A DNA stretch of 64,000 nucleotides from Glycomyces algeriensis (GCF_027622855.1 NZ_JAPZVR010000006.1:62001-126000), one strand, 5' to 3'; positions 44,906 to 54,718 are shown, counted from the first letter of the stretch. The notes: a model not told the origin generated them from the letters alone. Program-made: numbers and translations.

Positions 44906-47256
44906 GCGGACAGCGGCACGCCACGATGGTCGCGGCGGCCACCCTGGCCTTGACGCTGACGCCGCTCATCGGCATCTTCGACGGCGTCGGGTGGGCGTTC
45001 CCGGTGCTGCTCACCATTACGGTGATCGCGACCTGCGGGTCGCTCATGCGCGCGGCCGGGCGCGGGCAGGGCCTCCAGACCGTCGCGATGTGCGCGGGCC
45101 TCCTGGTCGTGCTCACCGCCGGTTTCGGCGACGGCACCGCGTTCCTGTTCATCGTGCCGCTGCCGGCCACGTTCGAGCACTTCGGCTACCTCGCGAACGA
45201 GGGCGTCTCGGGGATCGTCACGAACGCCCCGCCGGTGCCCGCCGAGGGCGGCATCCTGTTCCTCACCCTCCTCGGGATCGGGCTCGTGGCGATCCTCCAC
45301 GACATGTTCGTGGTCGGCCTGCGCACCCCGGCGCTCGCTGGGCTCACGCTCCTCACCATGTACCTGGTGCCGGTGTCGGTCGCGCCCGACGCGACGGCCT
45401 GGTTCTGGTTCATCCTCCCCGCGGTCTCGTACCTGTGGCTCCTCGCCGACGACAACCTGCGCCGCGTCTCCGCGTTCGGGCACCGCTTCACCGGGGCGGG
45501 CCAGCTCGTCTCGCAGCGGTTCCCGTCCCCGATGGCGCGCAGCGCGCGCTGGTCGGCGCTCGCGTTCATCGTGGTCACGCTCGTGTCGCTGACCGTGGTG
45601 CCCACCAACACGTCCGGGTTCATCGACCGCGTCGCCGAGGACTTCGAGGGCGGGGGCGACGTCGGACTCGGCGACGTCAACCCGTGGGCGCAGCTGTCCG
45701 GGTCGCTCAACCGGCCCGAGGAGGTCGACGTCCTCCGCGTCTCCACCGACGACCCGAACCCGCGCTACCTGCGGATGCACGTGCTCGACGAGCTCACCTC
45801 GGACGGCTTCGGCCCCAACGACTACGAGGAGGGCGGCTCCCTCGACGACCTCGTCGCCGAGGGCGACGAGGTGTACACCGCCGAGGTCGAGAACCTCGAA
45901 CTGGAGGCGTCGGTCCTGCCCGTCTACGGCGACCCGGCCGACATCGAGATCGACGGCGACTGGGCCGTCGACGACGACACCGGCGTCATCATCGGCGACG
46001 GCACCGACATGGGCGACATCGACTCGTACTCGTTCTCCTACACCGACCCGGCGCCGAACGCGGAGACGCTCGCGGCCGCCGGCGGAATGGACCCCGGCGA
46101 CGGGCGGTGGGAGGACAACACCCGGCACCCGGACGTGCCCGAGATGACCGAGATCGTCGACCGCGAGGTCGGCGGCGCGTCCACGGTCCACGAGAAGGTC
46201 CTCGCCGTCCTGGAGTACCTGTCGGCCTCCAACGGCTTCCGGTACTCCCTCACCACCAGCGAGGCGGGCAACGACGAGGCCATCCTCGACTTCCTGGCGA
46301 CCCAGGAGGGGTACTGCCAGCAGTACGCGGCCGCGATGGCGTGGATGCTGCGCGAGGCCGACGTCGCCGCGCGCGTCGTCATCGGCATGTCCCAGGGCCG
46401 CCGCGACGGCACCGACTGGGTCCTCTCCAACCACGACTACCACGCGTGGGTCGAGGTCTACTACGAAGGACCCGGCTGGGTCACCTTCGACCCGACGCCG
46501 GCCTCGGGCGTGCCCGGCGCGGTCTCGTTCCCGTGGGCGACCGAGCCCGCGCCCGAGGACCTGCCGTCCCAGGACCCCGGCGCCACGGCCGACCCGACCG
46601 CCGGCCCCGGCGAAGAGCCCACCGGCGCCGCCCCCGACCCGTCGGCCGGCGCCGAGACGCCCACCGGCGGCCCCACCCCGCAGGCCGGCGACGGCGGCTC
46701 CGGCGGCGGCGCCGCCTTCGACCCGGTCTGGCTGCTGCTCGTGCCGCTCCTGGCCCTCCCGTTCGTCCCGGCCGTGTGGCGCGGGCTCCTGCGCCGCTCC
46801 CGGCTGCACCCGGCGAAGCTCACGGCGAAGACCGCGTGGGACGAGGTGCTCGACCTCGCCATGGACTACGGGGTGGGCCTCACCGATTCGCTCACCCCCC
46901 GGCAGGCCGCCGGGGTCCTCGGCCAGGCCGCCCCCGCGGCCCGCGAGGCGGCGACGGTCCTCGGCTCCGCGATGGCCCGCCACCGCTACTCCGCGCAGGG
47001 GGCCGACCCGACCGGGCTCGCCGACGCCGTGCGCGACCTCCACTCCGAACTGGACAAGCGCGCCGAGCCGCGCCGCCGCTACCGGGCCATGTTCTGGCCC
47101 GCGTCGCTCCTGGCGAAGATCGCCTCCAAGCAGGCGGAGGAGAGCGCCCGCCTCGCGCGCCGCTCCGCCCGCGCCTCCGACCGGGTCCGGTCGGCGGTGC
47201 GGCGCCCGCGACGTTCGAACAGCCGCAAGGACCGGTCTGTCACAGGTCGCCCTTAA
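44902..47256 (+). CDS. TgpA-like membrane transglutaminase
   Basis: 784 residues. Six or so N-terminal helices (DUF3488, to ~225) and an extracytoplasmic transglutaminase domain carrying the triad Cys in EGYCQQYAAAMAWML, His in YHAWVEV and Asp in FDPTPA. An Ala/Pro/Gly-rich linker, one more helix (about 610-630) and a cytoplasmic DUF4129-like tail follow. It is third in the moxR-DUF58 operon. Such proteins are essential in some bacteria and may cross-link or cut envelope peptides; the substrate is unknown. Confidence 0.92.
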   Translation: MSGQRHATMVAAATLALTLTPLIGIFDGVGWAFPVLLTITVIATCGSLMRAAGRGQGLQTVAMCAGLLVVLTAGFGDGTAFLFIVPLPATFEHFGYLANEGVSGIVTNAPPVPAEGGILFLTLLGIGLVAILHDMFVVGLRTPALAGLTLLTMYLVPVSVAPDATAWFWFILPAVSYLWLLADDNLRRVSAFGHRFTGAGQLVSQRFPSPMARSARWSALAFIVVTLVSLTVVPTNTSGFIDRVAEDFEGGGDVGLGDVNPWAQLSGSLNRPEEVDVLRVSTDDPNPRYLRMHVLDELTSDGFGPNDYEEGGSLDDLVAEGDEVYTAEVENLELEASVLPVYGDPADIEIDGDWAVDDDTGVIIGDGTDMGDIDSYSFSYTDPAPNAETLAAAGGMDPGDGRWEDNTRHPDVPEMTEIVDREVGGASTVHEKVLAVLEYLSASNGFRYSLTTSEAGNDEAILDFLATQEGYCQQYAAAMAWMLREADVAARVVIGMSQGRRDGTDWVLSNHDYHAWVEVYYEGPGWVTFDPTPASGVPGAVSFPWATEPAPEDLPSQDPGATADPTAGPGEEPTGAAPDPSAGAETPTGGPTPQAGDGGSGGGAAFDPVWLLLVPLLALPFVPAVWRGLLRRSRLHPAKLTAKTAWDEVLDLAMDYGVGLTDSLTPRQAAGVLGQAAPAAREAATVLGSAMARHRYSAQGADPTGLADAVRDLHSELDKRAEPRRRYRAMFWPASLLAKIASKQAEESARLARRSARASDRVRSAVRRPRRSNSRKDRSVTGRP

Positions 47257-47266
47257 GGTGGCCCAC

Positions 47267-49033
47267 ATGTACAGAAGCGGCGCTGCGAGCGACGGTGCAC
47301 TCACCGATGGTGCACCGAACGCCGAAGGCTTCACCCAGCCGACCCTCGACAGCCTGGGGACCCCGCTCGCCGAGGTGACCTTCTGCGTCGTCGACCTCGA
47401 GACCACCGGCCTCGCCGCGGACGCGTGCGGCATCACCGAGATCGGCGCGGTCAAGGTCAAGGGCGGCGAGGTCATCGGCGAGTTCGGGACCCTCGTCAAC
47501 CCCGGCGAGTCCATCGACCCGCGCGTCACCCGCCTCACGGGCATCACCGACGCGATGGTCGCCGACGCCCCCGGCATCGAGGCGGTACTCCCCTCGTTCC
47601 TGGAGTTCGCGCGCGGCGCGACCCTCGTCGCCCACAACGCGGGCTTCGACATCGGGTTCCTGCGCCACGCCTGCGAGCTCACCGACACGCGCTGGCCCCG
47701 CCCGCCCGTGGTCGACACCGTGGTCCTGGCCCGGCGCCTCACCGAGAAGAGCGAGGTCCCCAACCGGCGCCTCGCCACCCTGGCGCGGCTCTTCGGCTCG
47801 CCGGTGACCCCGAACCACCGGGCCCTGGACGACGCCCGCGCCACGGTCGCGGTGCTGCACGGCCTCATCGAGCGCGCCTCCGGGCACGGGGTGACCACGG
47901 ACGCCGAACTCGCCGAGTTCTGCCGCGCCATCCCCTCGGAGCTGCAGCGGCGCAAGCGCCACCTCGCCGACGGCCTCCCGCACGGCCCCGGCGTCTACAT
48001 CTTCCGCGACGCGGACGACCGGGCGCTGTACATCGGTGTCTCCGTTGACGTCGCCGCCCGCGTCCGCAGCTACTTCTCGGCGGCCGAGCAGCGCCGCCGC
48101 CTGCGCGACATGCTCGCCTCCGCCGAACGCGTCGAGGTCATCGAATGCGCGCACCGGCTCGAGGCCGGCATCGCCGAACTGCGGCTCATCTCCGGCGGCA
48201 AGCCGCCCTACAACCGGGCCGCGAAATTCCCCGAGCACCGCTCCTGGGTGCGCCTGTCCGACGAGCCCTACCCGCGCCTCCAGATCTCCCGCAACCCGCC
48301 CGGCCCGGGCACCCCGCGGCTCGGCCCGACCTCGGGCACGCAGGCGCAGGCGGCGATCGGCGCGATCGAGGCGGCCCTGCCGATCCGCTCGTGCCGCACC
48401 CGCTTGTCCCCCAAGCGGATGTCGCCCTCGTGCGTGCTCGGCGAGATCGGCAGGTGCGTCGAGCCGTGCCGCCACACCGTGAGCGTCGAGGAGTACGCGG
48501 CCGTCGCCGAGCGCGCGGCCCGCGCCATGGACGGCGACCCGGCCCCCGTCGCCGCCGCCGTCACCGAGCGCCTCGCCGAGCTCGCGGCCGCCGAGCGGTT
48601 CGAGACCGCCGCCGAGCGCCGCGACGAACTCGGCGCCTACCTCCAGCTCGCCGCCGCCACCCACCGCACCAGGAGCCTCGTCGCGGCCGGAGAGGTCGTG
48701 GCCGCGGGCCGTGCCAAGGGCGGCGGCTGGGAGATCGCCGTGATCCGCCACGGCCTGCTCGCCGGGGCCGTCCGCACCCCGCCCCGGGTCGACCCCATGC
48801 CGCACATCGCGAAACTGCGCGAGACCTCCCGGGTCGTCGACCCGCTCGACGACGTCGCCGACGCCGCCCACGCCGCCGAGACCCGGCTCCTCCTCGAATG
48901 GCTCGCCCGCCCCGACGTCCGCCTCGTCATGGTCGAGCACCCCTGGGCCAGCCGCCTCGACGGCGCCGAGCGCTGGAGCGGCGCGGTGCCCCACGACCCG
49001 TCCGCGTGGCGCCGCTCCAACGGCGAACGCTGA
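47267..49033 (+). CDS. DEDDh exonuclease fused to a GIY-YIG (UvrC-like) domain
   Basis: 588 residues from ATG 47267 (AAGGTGG ribosome site). The N-terminal DnaQ-like exonuclease has VVDLETTGL, HNAGFDIGFL and HRALDDARAT (all four acidic ligands plus His). A GIY-YIG domain follows (GPGVYIFRDADDRALYIGVS), then a UvrC-like middle with CxxxxGRCxxPC-like Cys. It lacks the UvrC C-terminal RNase H/HhH region. It is probably a repair nuclease that nicks and trims 3' ends. It follows the transglutaminase gene by 10 bp and may be cotranscribed. Confidence 0.93.
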   Translation: MYRSGAASDGALTDGAPNAEGFTQPTLDSLGTPLAEVTFCVVDLETTGLAADACGITEIGAVKVKGGEVIGEFGTLVNPGESIDPRVTRLTGITDAMVADAPGIEAVLPSFLEFARGATLVAHNAGFDIGFLRHACELTDTRWPRPPVVDTVVLARRLTEKSEVPNRRLATLARLFGSPVTPNHRALDDARATVAVLHGLIERASGHGVTTDAELAEFCRAIPSELQRRKRHLADGLPHGPGVYIFRDADDRALYIGVSVDVAARVRSYFSAAEQRRRLRDMLASAERVEVIECAHRLEAGIAELRLISGGKPPYNRAAKFPEHRSWVRLSDEPYPRLQISRNPPGPGTPRLGPTSGTQAQAAIGAIEAALPIRSCRTRLSPKRMSPSCVLGEIGRCVEPCRHTVSVEEYAAVAERAARAMDGDPAPVAAAVTERLAELAAAERFETAAERRDELGAYLQLAAATHRTRSLVAAGEVVAAGRAKGGGWEIAVIRHGLLAGAVRTPPRVDPMPHIAKLRETSRVVDPLDDVADAAHAAETRLLLEWLARPDVRLVMVEHPWASRLDGAERWSGAVPHDPSAWRRSNGER

Positions 49034-49242
49034 CCACATACTGGGACGGGACTGCGAACCCTCCGCTGTCCCAACGAAACCCACCGTGCCATTGCCCGAG
49101 ACCGGCGCAACCCGGCGAATCGGACGTGAGTCGTCTCGCATTCATTTGCGGCGCTTCGGGTTTCCACGGCACGGCCCGCACGGGTACTGTGTGTCATCCG
49201 CCGATGGCGGCGGCCCCGCCGAAATCCGACAGTGTCTAGTGT

Positions 49243-49276
49243 CGATTCTCTCCAAGAATCGTTGTACATCTAGAAT
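49243..49276 (+). promoter_or_regulatory. promoter region of the RSH gene
   Basis: TAGAAT (49271-49276) as -10, 30 bp before the ATG. Just upstream is a 7-bp inverted repeat CGATTCT-CTCCA-AGAATCG (49243-49261) covering the -35 position, a likely operator. Confidence 0.5.
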
Positions 49277-49305
49277 GCGGTCAACCTTGGGCATCGGAGG
49301 CTTTC

Positions 49306-51033
49306 ATGTTGCGCGCATTGCTTTCGGCTACTCGCTCTGCCAAACCCGACGATCCGTGGGACCTCGCCGGGAAGGTCGCGGAGCTCGAAGCGGCCCACCG
49401 TGCGCACTACGAGCAGCCCGACATGCTCCTGGTCCGCCGCGCCTACCGCATCGCCGAACAGATGCACCGCGGGCAGGCCCGCCGCTCCGGCGAGCCCTAC
49501 ATCACCCACCCCATCGCGGTCTCCACCATCCTCGCCGGGCTCGGCGTCGACACCGCCACCATCGCGGCCGGGCTCCTCCACGACACCGTCGAGGACACCA
49601 GCTACTCCCTCGAGGCGCTCCGCGGCGACTTCGGCGACGAGATCGCCGTGATGGTCGACGGCGTCACCAAGCTCGACAAGATCCACCTCGGCTCCGCCGC
49701 CGAGGCCGAGACGTTCCGCAAGCTCGTGCTCACCGCCGGGCGCGACATCCGCGTCATGGTCATCAAGCTCGCTGACCGCCTCCACAACATGCGGACGATC
49801 AAGTTCAAGAAGCGCCCCAGCCAGATCCGCATCGCCGAGGCCACCAAGGACGTCCTCATCCCCCTCGCCGACCGGCTCGGCCTCTACGTCATCAAGCGCG
49901 AGCTCGAGGACATCGTCCTGGAGACCCTCGAACCCGACGTCTTCCAGCGCATCCACGAGCACCTCGGCTCCGACACCGACCGCAGGCGCCAGGTCGCCGT
50001 CATCGTCCCGCAGGTGCGCAAGGCCCTGCGCGAGTTCAAGGTGGCCGCGACCCTCCACGACCGGCCCCGGCACCCGTACTCGATCTACCGCGAGATGCAG
50101 AAGCACCCCGGCACCGGCCCGGCCGACCCGCCGCGCCTGGTCATCGTCGTCGACGGCCCGCCCACCGACTGCTACGCCGCGCTCGGCGCGATCCACAAGC
50201 TCTGGAAGCCCGTGGGCGGCAAGTTCCGCGACCTCATCGCCGCCAAGAAGTTCAACTTCTACCAGTCGATCCACACCGCCGTGGCCGGTCCCGGCGGCAC
50301 CCCCATCGAGTTCCTCATCCGCACCAGGGAGATGCACGAGACCGCCGAGGTCGGCATCGTCGCCGGCATGCGCCAGTCCGGCGCGAACCCGGTCGAGATC
50401 CAGCTCCCCTGGCTCCAGCGGCTCCTCGAGTGGCAGAACGAGGTCGCCGACTCCGGCCAGTTCCTCGACTCCCTCCGCTGCGACCTCGCCGACCAGGACA
50501 TCATCGTCTTCACCCGCGAGGGCGAGCGGCTCATGGTCCCCAAGGCCTCCACCCCCGTCGACGTCGCCTACTGCTCCGGCCCCTCCAAGGGCCACCGACT
50601 CATCGCCGCCTACGTCAACGGCGAGATCGCCCCGCTCGCGCAGAGCCTGCGCGACGGCGACACCGTCGAGCTCGTCCTCACCAACGAGCAGCCCTACGGC
50701 CCCTCGAAGCAGTGGCTCGACCACGCCAAGACCCCCGAGGCCCAGCTCCACATCAACGACTGGTTCGGGTCGATGGAGGACGTCGACTCCACCGGCGAAC
50801 TCCCGATCATCCCGATGCAGCGCTTCGAAGACGAGCTGAAGGCCGGAAAGAACCGCCTGTGGCGCTCCCTGATCGCCCGCGGGCGCGGACTCTCAGGCGA
50901 GCAACCACTCCACGGCGTCGCGTCGTCTCTGGGCTTCCCAGACCTCGATTCGCTCTACCTCGCCCTCGCCCGCGAGAAGCTCGACCCGGACGAGCTCGCC
51001 GAGAAGCTCATCACCACCGTCGACCGCTTCTGA
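49306..51033 (+). CDS. short RelA/SpoT homologue, probable (p)ppGpp hydrolase
   Basis: 575 residues against ~750 for long RSH enzymes. The HD hydrolase domain is intact: His68, His92-Asp93 in LLHDTVEDT and Asp157 in LADRLHNMR. The synthetase-like domain (about 235-345) is eroded. The usual DLxGxR segment reads PPRLVIVVDG, and the GRFKDYIAxPKxNGYQS block reads GGKFRDLIAAKKFNFYQS; Glu335 in PIEFLIRT remains. A TGS domain (about 420-480) follows, with no ACT domain. It probably degrades alarmone only, alongside a bifunctional Rel elsewhere. ATG 49306 has a GGAGG site. Confidence 0.88.
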   Translation: MLRALLSATRSAKPDDPWDLAGKVAELEAAHRAHYEQPDMLLVRRAYRIAEQMHRGQARRSGEPYITHPIAVSTILAGLGVDTATIAAGLLHDTVEDTSYSLEALRGDFGDEIAVMVDGVTKLDKIHLGSAAEAETFRKLVLTAGRDIRVMVIKLADRLHNMRTIKFKKRPSQIRIAEATKDVLIPLADRLGLYVIKRELEDIVLETLEPDVFQRIHEHLGSDTDRRRQVAVIVPQVRKALREFKVAATLHDRPRHPYSIYREMQKHPGTGPADPPRLVIVVDGPPTDCYAALGAIHKLWKPVGGKFRDLIAAKKFNFYQSIHTAVAGPGGTPIEFLIRTREMHETAEVGIVAGMRQSGANPVEIQLPWLQRLLEWQNEVADSGQFLDSLRCDLADQDIIVFTREGERLMVPKASTPVDVAYCSGPSKGHRLIAAYVNGEIAPLAQSLRDGDTVELVLTNEQPYGPSKQWLDHAKTPEAQLHINDWFGSMEDVDSTGELPIIPMQRFEDELKAGKNRLWRSLIARGRGLSGEQPLHGVASSLGFPDLDSLYLALAREKLDPDELAEKLITTVDRF

Positions 51034-51070
51034 CCCGAACGCCGCGAACCGGCGGGAGCACCGGCGGCAC

Positions 51071-51116
51071 AACGAGAAGCGGAGCCGCACCTTCCGGTGC
51101 GGCCCCGCTTCTCGTT
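51071..51116. terminator. bidirectional terminator between the RSH gene and qcrB
   Basis: 21-bp arms (51071-51091, 51096-51116) with one mismatch and a TTCC tetraloop, between convergent genes; T-rich flanks on both sides. Confidence 0.9.
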
Positions 51117-51123
51117 CACTCGC

Positions 51124-52710
51124 CTAGTGCTTGCCCGACTCGATCTCGTCGCGCCGCTCGGTGCGGCCGTCCTCGGACGGCTCCTCGATCGACTTGAAGA
51201 AGCCCTTGTCGGCGGGCGGCAGCGCGCCGATGCGGTTCATCTTCTTCGGGACCACCCAGCCGTTGTACTCCAGCTCGGTGTGGCCGTGCTCGTCCGGCTC
51301 GGCCAGCGGCTGGTGCACCTCGTAGAAGCGGCCGTTCGGGTCGCGCATGAGGATGCCCGTCTCCAGGCCGTGCGCGAGGACCTCGCGGTCGTGCTGCTGC
51401 AGGCCCAGGCAGATCCGGTACGTCACGTAGTACGCGATGATCGGCAGGACCACGAGTCCGATGCGGCCCGCCCAGGTCATGGCGTTCAGGCTGATGTCGA
51501 ACTTCTCGGCGAACACGTCGTTGCCGCCGGAGATCACGCCGATGATCCAGAAGACCACGACCATGACGCCGAGGCTGGTGCGGCCCGCGTTGTCGCGGGG
51601 ACGCTGCAGCAGGTTGTGGTGCCCGCGGTCCTTCGTGAACCGCCGCTCCAGCGCCGGGTACAGCAGCGGCAGCACGACGGACAGGCCCATGCCCACGATG
51701 CCCGGCCAGAACACCGGCGGCAGCGTGAAGTACGGCGGGATGCGCAGTTCCCACGCGGGGAACAGGCGGATCAGGCCGTCCAGGTACATGACGTAGAAGT
51801 CGGGCTGCGAGGCCGAGGACACGACCGAGACCTCGTAGGGGCCGAAGAGCCAGATCGGGTTGATCTGGAACAGGCCCGCCATCGCGCCGAGGACGCCCCA
51901 GATGAACAGCATGAAGCCGATCTGCTTCATGACGTAGTTCGGGAACATCCGGAAGCCGACCACGTTGTGCTCGGTGCGGCCCGGGCCGGGCCACTGGGTG
52001 TGCTTCTGCGCGAACACGAGTCCGATGTGCACCGTGATGAGCGCCAGCAGGAGCAGCGGGAACACGAACACGTGGATGATGTAGAGCATCGAGATCACGC
52101 TCGTGCCCGGGAACTGGCCGCCGAAGAGCGCCGCCGAGGCCCAGGGCCCGATGAACGGGATCGAGACGGTCATGCCCTCCATGATGCGCAGGCCCGTGCC
52201 CGAGAGGCCGTCGTCCGGCAGCGAGTAGCCGAAGAAGCCCTCGAAGAAGCCGAGCCAGAACAGCAGAATGCCGATCATCCAGTTCGTCTCGCGCGGCGCG
52301 CGGAACGCGCCGGTGAAGAAGATCCGGAGCATGTGGATCAGGATCGACGCCATGAACAGCAGGGTCGACCAGTGGTGCATCTGGCGCATGAACAGGCCGC
52401 CGCGCACCTCGAACGAGAGGTCGAGGGCCGAGGCGTACGCCTGCGACATCTCCACGCCCTGCAGCGGCACGTACGCGCCGTGGTAGGTCACCTCGACCAT
52501 GGACGGCTCGAAGAACAGCGCCAGGAAGGTGCCCGAGAGCAGCAGCAGGATGAACGAGAACAGCGCGATCTCGCCCAGGAGGAAGGACCAGTGGTCCGGG
52601 AACACCTTGTTGAACAGCACCCGGGCCGGGCCCGCGAGCTTGAAGCGGTCGTCGAGCTCGCCGCCCGCCTTGGTCAGCAGGCTGTCACTCGTGCCTTTGC
52701 GGCGTTTCAC
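51124..52710 (-). CDS. qcrB: cytochrome bc complex cytochrome b subunit
   Basis: 528 residues, eight or more helices, actinobacterial long form. It has QMHHWSTLLFMASILIHMLR with the paired b-haem His residues, and PDDGLSGTGLR before the quinol site. The C-terminal cytoplasmic extension ends in Lys/Glu-rich sequence. It forms the quinol-oxidising core of the III2-IV2 supercomplex. The GTG start overlaps the qcrA stop (GTGA). It is the last gene of qcrCAB, next to a strong terminator. Confidence 0.97.
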   Translation of the reverse strand: MKRRKGTSDSLLTKAGGELDDRFKLAGPARVLFNKVFPDHWSFLLGEIALFSFILLLLSGTFLALFFEPSMVEVTYHGAYVPLQGVEMSQAYASALDLSFEVRGGLFMRQMHHWSTLLFMASILIHMLRIFFTGAFRAPRETNWMIGILLFWLGFFEGFFGYSLPDDGLSGTGLRIMEGMTVSIPFIGPWASAALFGGQFPGTSVISMLYIIHVFVFPLLLLALITVHIGLVFAQKHTQWPGPGRTEHNVVGFRMFPNYVMKQIGFMLFIWGVLGAMAGLFQINPIWLFGPYEVSVVSSASQPDFYVMYLDGLIRLFPAWELRIPPYFTLPPVFWPGIVGMGLSVVLPLLYPALERRFTKDRGHHNLLQRPRDNAGRTSLGVMVVVFWIIGVISGGNDVFAEKFDISLNAMTWAGRIGLVVLPIIAYYVTYRICLGLQQHDREVLAHGLETGILMRDPNGRFYEVHQPLAEPDEHGHTELEYNGWVVPKKMNRIGALPPADKGFFKSIEEPSEDGRTERRDEIESGKH

Positions 52711-53822
52711 TTCTCATCCTCCTCGGGGAGGGACGGGCGGTTCCAGAACGCCGGCCCCGGGGGCACCAGGAAGTCCGACTTCGCGATGAAGAAGCCTTCT
52801 TCGTCAACCGTGAACGGCAGCATGGGCAGGTGCCGGGTCGCCGGTCCGAAGACCGGGGCGGCGTTGTCCACCACGTTGAACTGCGACTGGTGGCACGGGC
52901 ACAGCAGGCGCTGGCTCTGCTGCTCGTAGAGGCTGGTCGGGCAGCCGACGTGGGTGCAGATCTTCGAGTAGGCCACGAAGTTGCCCCACAGCGCGTCGAC
53001 GTCCTGGTACATCGGGTACAGGTTCTTGCGCAGGATCTCGGCGTCCGCGTCGCGCAGGTGGATCAGCAGGACGGGCGAGGTCGGGTACTGGTTCGTCGCG
53101 CCGTGGTCGATGGCCGGGTAGACGGTGATCTGACCGCCGACCGAGACCATGTCCGGGCGCACCATGGCGCCGTCCCGCATCATGAAGCGGATCGGCTCGC
53201 CGTCGTTGTGCCGCTCGGCGTTCCACCCGGTGACGGTGAGCATGTCGCCCGGGTCCTTGATGAGCGCGCCCAGCGGGGCGATCGCGGCCAGGCCCAGCGG
53301 TGCGGCGCCCAGGAGGGCGGCCTTCACCAGGAACGGCCGGCGCTTGAGGCCGATGTCCTCGACCATGTTGTCCACCGTGGCCTCGGCGATCTTGCGGTCG
53401 TCCGAAGAGGACCCGCCGTCGTGGCGGTCCTGCACGAGCTCCTCGACCGGCAAGAGCTTCTTCGCCCAGGTGAGCACGCCCACGGCGAAGAAGAGCAGCG
53501 AGAGGCCCAGGCAGGTGCCGAGCACCGGCGTGTACCAGGTCTGGAGGTCGCGCCAGGTGGCGGCGCCCTCGTACTCCCAGGGCCACCAGATGTACGCCAC
53601 CACGAACGCGGTCGCGAACAGGCCAGAGAACAGGAACAGGCCGCCGACGATGCGCTCCATGCGCTTCTCGGCCTTCGTCCCCGGCTTGGCGAAGCGCGGC
53701 TCGTAGTGAATGATCTCGATGTCGTCGCGACGCAGGCCCTCGGTGTAGACCTCGAAGCGGCTGAGCTTCGGGTTGCTCAGGTCGACCGGTTCGGGCGGGT
53801 TGCTGTCGTTGTGGGCACTCAC
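52707..53822 (-). CDS. qcrA: cytochrome bc complex Rieske iron-sulfur subunit
   Basis: 371 residues. Three transmembrane helices (two near 65-125, one near 180) in place of the single helix of proteobacterial Rieske proteins, typical of actinobacteria. The 2Fe-2S ligands are in CTHVGC and CPCHQS. It carries electrons from quinol to the cytochrome cc subunit. The GTG start overlaps the qcrC stop (GTGA). Confidence 0.97.
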   Translation of the reverse strand: MSAHNDSNPPEPVDLSNPKLSRFEVYTEGLRRDDIEIIHYEPRFAKPGTKAEKRMERIVGGLFLFSGLFATAFVVAYIWWPWEYEGAATWRDLQTWYTPVLGTCLGLSLLFFAVGVLTWAKKLLPVEELVQDRHDGGSSSDDRKIAEATVDNMVEDIGLKRRPFLVKAALLGAAPLGLAAIAPLGALIKDPGDMLTVTGWNAERHNDGEPIRFMMRDGAMVRPDMVSVGGQITVYPAIDHGATNQYPTSPVLLIHLRDADAEILRKNLYPMYQDVDALWGNFVAYSKICTHVGCPTSLYEQQSQRLLCPCHQSQFNVVDNAAPVFGPATRHLPMLPFTVDEEGFFIAKSDFLVPPGPAFWNRPSLPEEDEK

Positions 53823-54628
53823 GATTTACCTGCAATCCAGAGCGTGGTCAGCAGGAGCGCGGTCATGCCGACCAGGAAGATGGCCAGTCCTTCGGTGGCC
53901 GGTCCGAAACGGCCGAGAGTGAACACCCCGCCCGGGTCCTTGTCGTCGTTCACCAGGTACTGGGCGTACGCGATGAGCTCGGCCTTCTGCTCCGGCGTGA
54001 GCTCGTTGTCGGCGAAGACCGGCATGTTCTGCGGACCGGTGAGCATCGCCTGGTAGATCTCCTCGTTGCTGACGCCTTCCAGGGACGGCGCGTGCGCGCC
54101 CGAGGAGAGGGCGCCGCCGCCGCCGGCGTAGCCGTGGCAGGAGGAGCAGTTCACGCGGTAGAGCTCGCCGCCCGCGGCCACGTCGGCCTCTTCGACCATC
54201 GCGTCGAGGTCGTCGGGAGTGCCGGCACCGCCGCCGAGGTACTCGATGTAGGCACCGAGCCACTCGGCCTCTTCCTCGGTGAAGACCGGGTACTCCGTGC
54301 TGGGGGCCTGCGCGCCCTGCGCGGCCATCGGCATGCGGCCGGTGTTCACCTGGAACTCGACGGCTGCGGAGCCGACGCCGATGAGGCTCGGTCCGCGCCC
54401 TTCGACGCCCTCGCCGTTATCGCCGTGGCAGGAGATGCAGCTGGTGTCGTAGAGCTCCTGGCCCTTGACGGCCTCGGAGTCGATCGCGTTGGACTCGGCC
54501 TCCTGCGCGTACAGGCTCGGGGAGAACGCCGAGTAGAGCCCTCCGACGATGACCAGTGCGCCGGTGAACCTGGCCAGCGCGCCGAGGCGCTTGCGCCAGC
54601 CTCGCCGGCGTTTCGCTGATGCAGCCAC
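53819..54628 (-). CDS. qcrC: di-haem cytochrome c subunit of the bc complex
   Basis: 269 residues from GTG 54628 (GGTGAGG site); an upstream in-frame ATG would add a Pro/Gly-rich tail and is unlikely. An N-terminal anchor helix (about 20-40), two c-haem motifs (CISCH near residue 63 and CSSCH near 165) and a C-terminal helix. The two haems replace a soluble cytochrome c and wire complex III directly to the aa3 oxidase. First gene of qcrCAB. Confidence 0.97.
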   Translation of the reverse strand: MAASAKRRRGWRKRLGALARFTGALVIVGGLYSAFSPSLYAQEAESNAIDSEAVKGQELYDTSCISCHGDNGEGVEGRGPSLIGVGSAAVEFQVNTGRMPMAAQGAQAPSTEYPVFTEEEAEWLGAYIEYLGGGAGTPDDLDAMVEEADVAAGGELYRVNCSSCHGYAGGGGALSSGAHAPSLEGVSNEEIYQAMLTGPQNMPVFADNELTPEQKAELIAYAQYLVNDDKDPGGVFTLGRFGPATEGLAIFLVGMTALLLTTLWIAGKS

Positions 54629-54695
54629 GGTTGTTGCCTCACCTTTATCTAGCTCTCGGACCGGACCGGGCCCGTTGTGGTCCCGGTTCGGCCGG

Positions 54696-54718
54696 CGGCC
54701 GCCTCCGGGGGGCGGCCG
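54696..54718 (-). terminator. hairpin between ctaE and qcrC
   Basis: CGGCCGCC / GGCGGCCG with a 7-nt loop, in the 197-bp gap between ctaE and qcrC on the same strand. No T-tract; it may be a weak terminator or processing site that sets the subunit ratio. Confidence 0.45.

Noticed and set aside
44521-47955. 1144-codon antisense frame over the transglutaminase gene
   Set aside because: The plus strand carries the well-supported Cys-His-Asp transglutaminase with membrane helices; the antisense product is low complexity.
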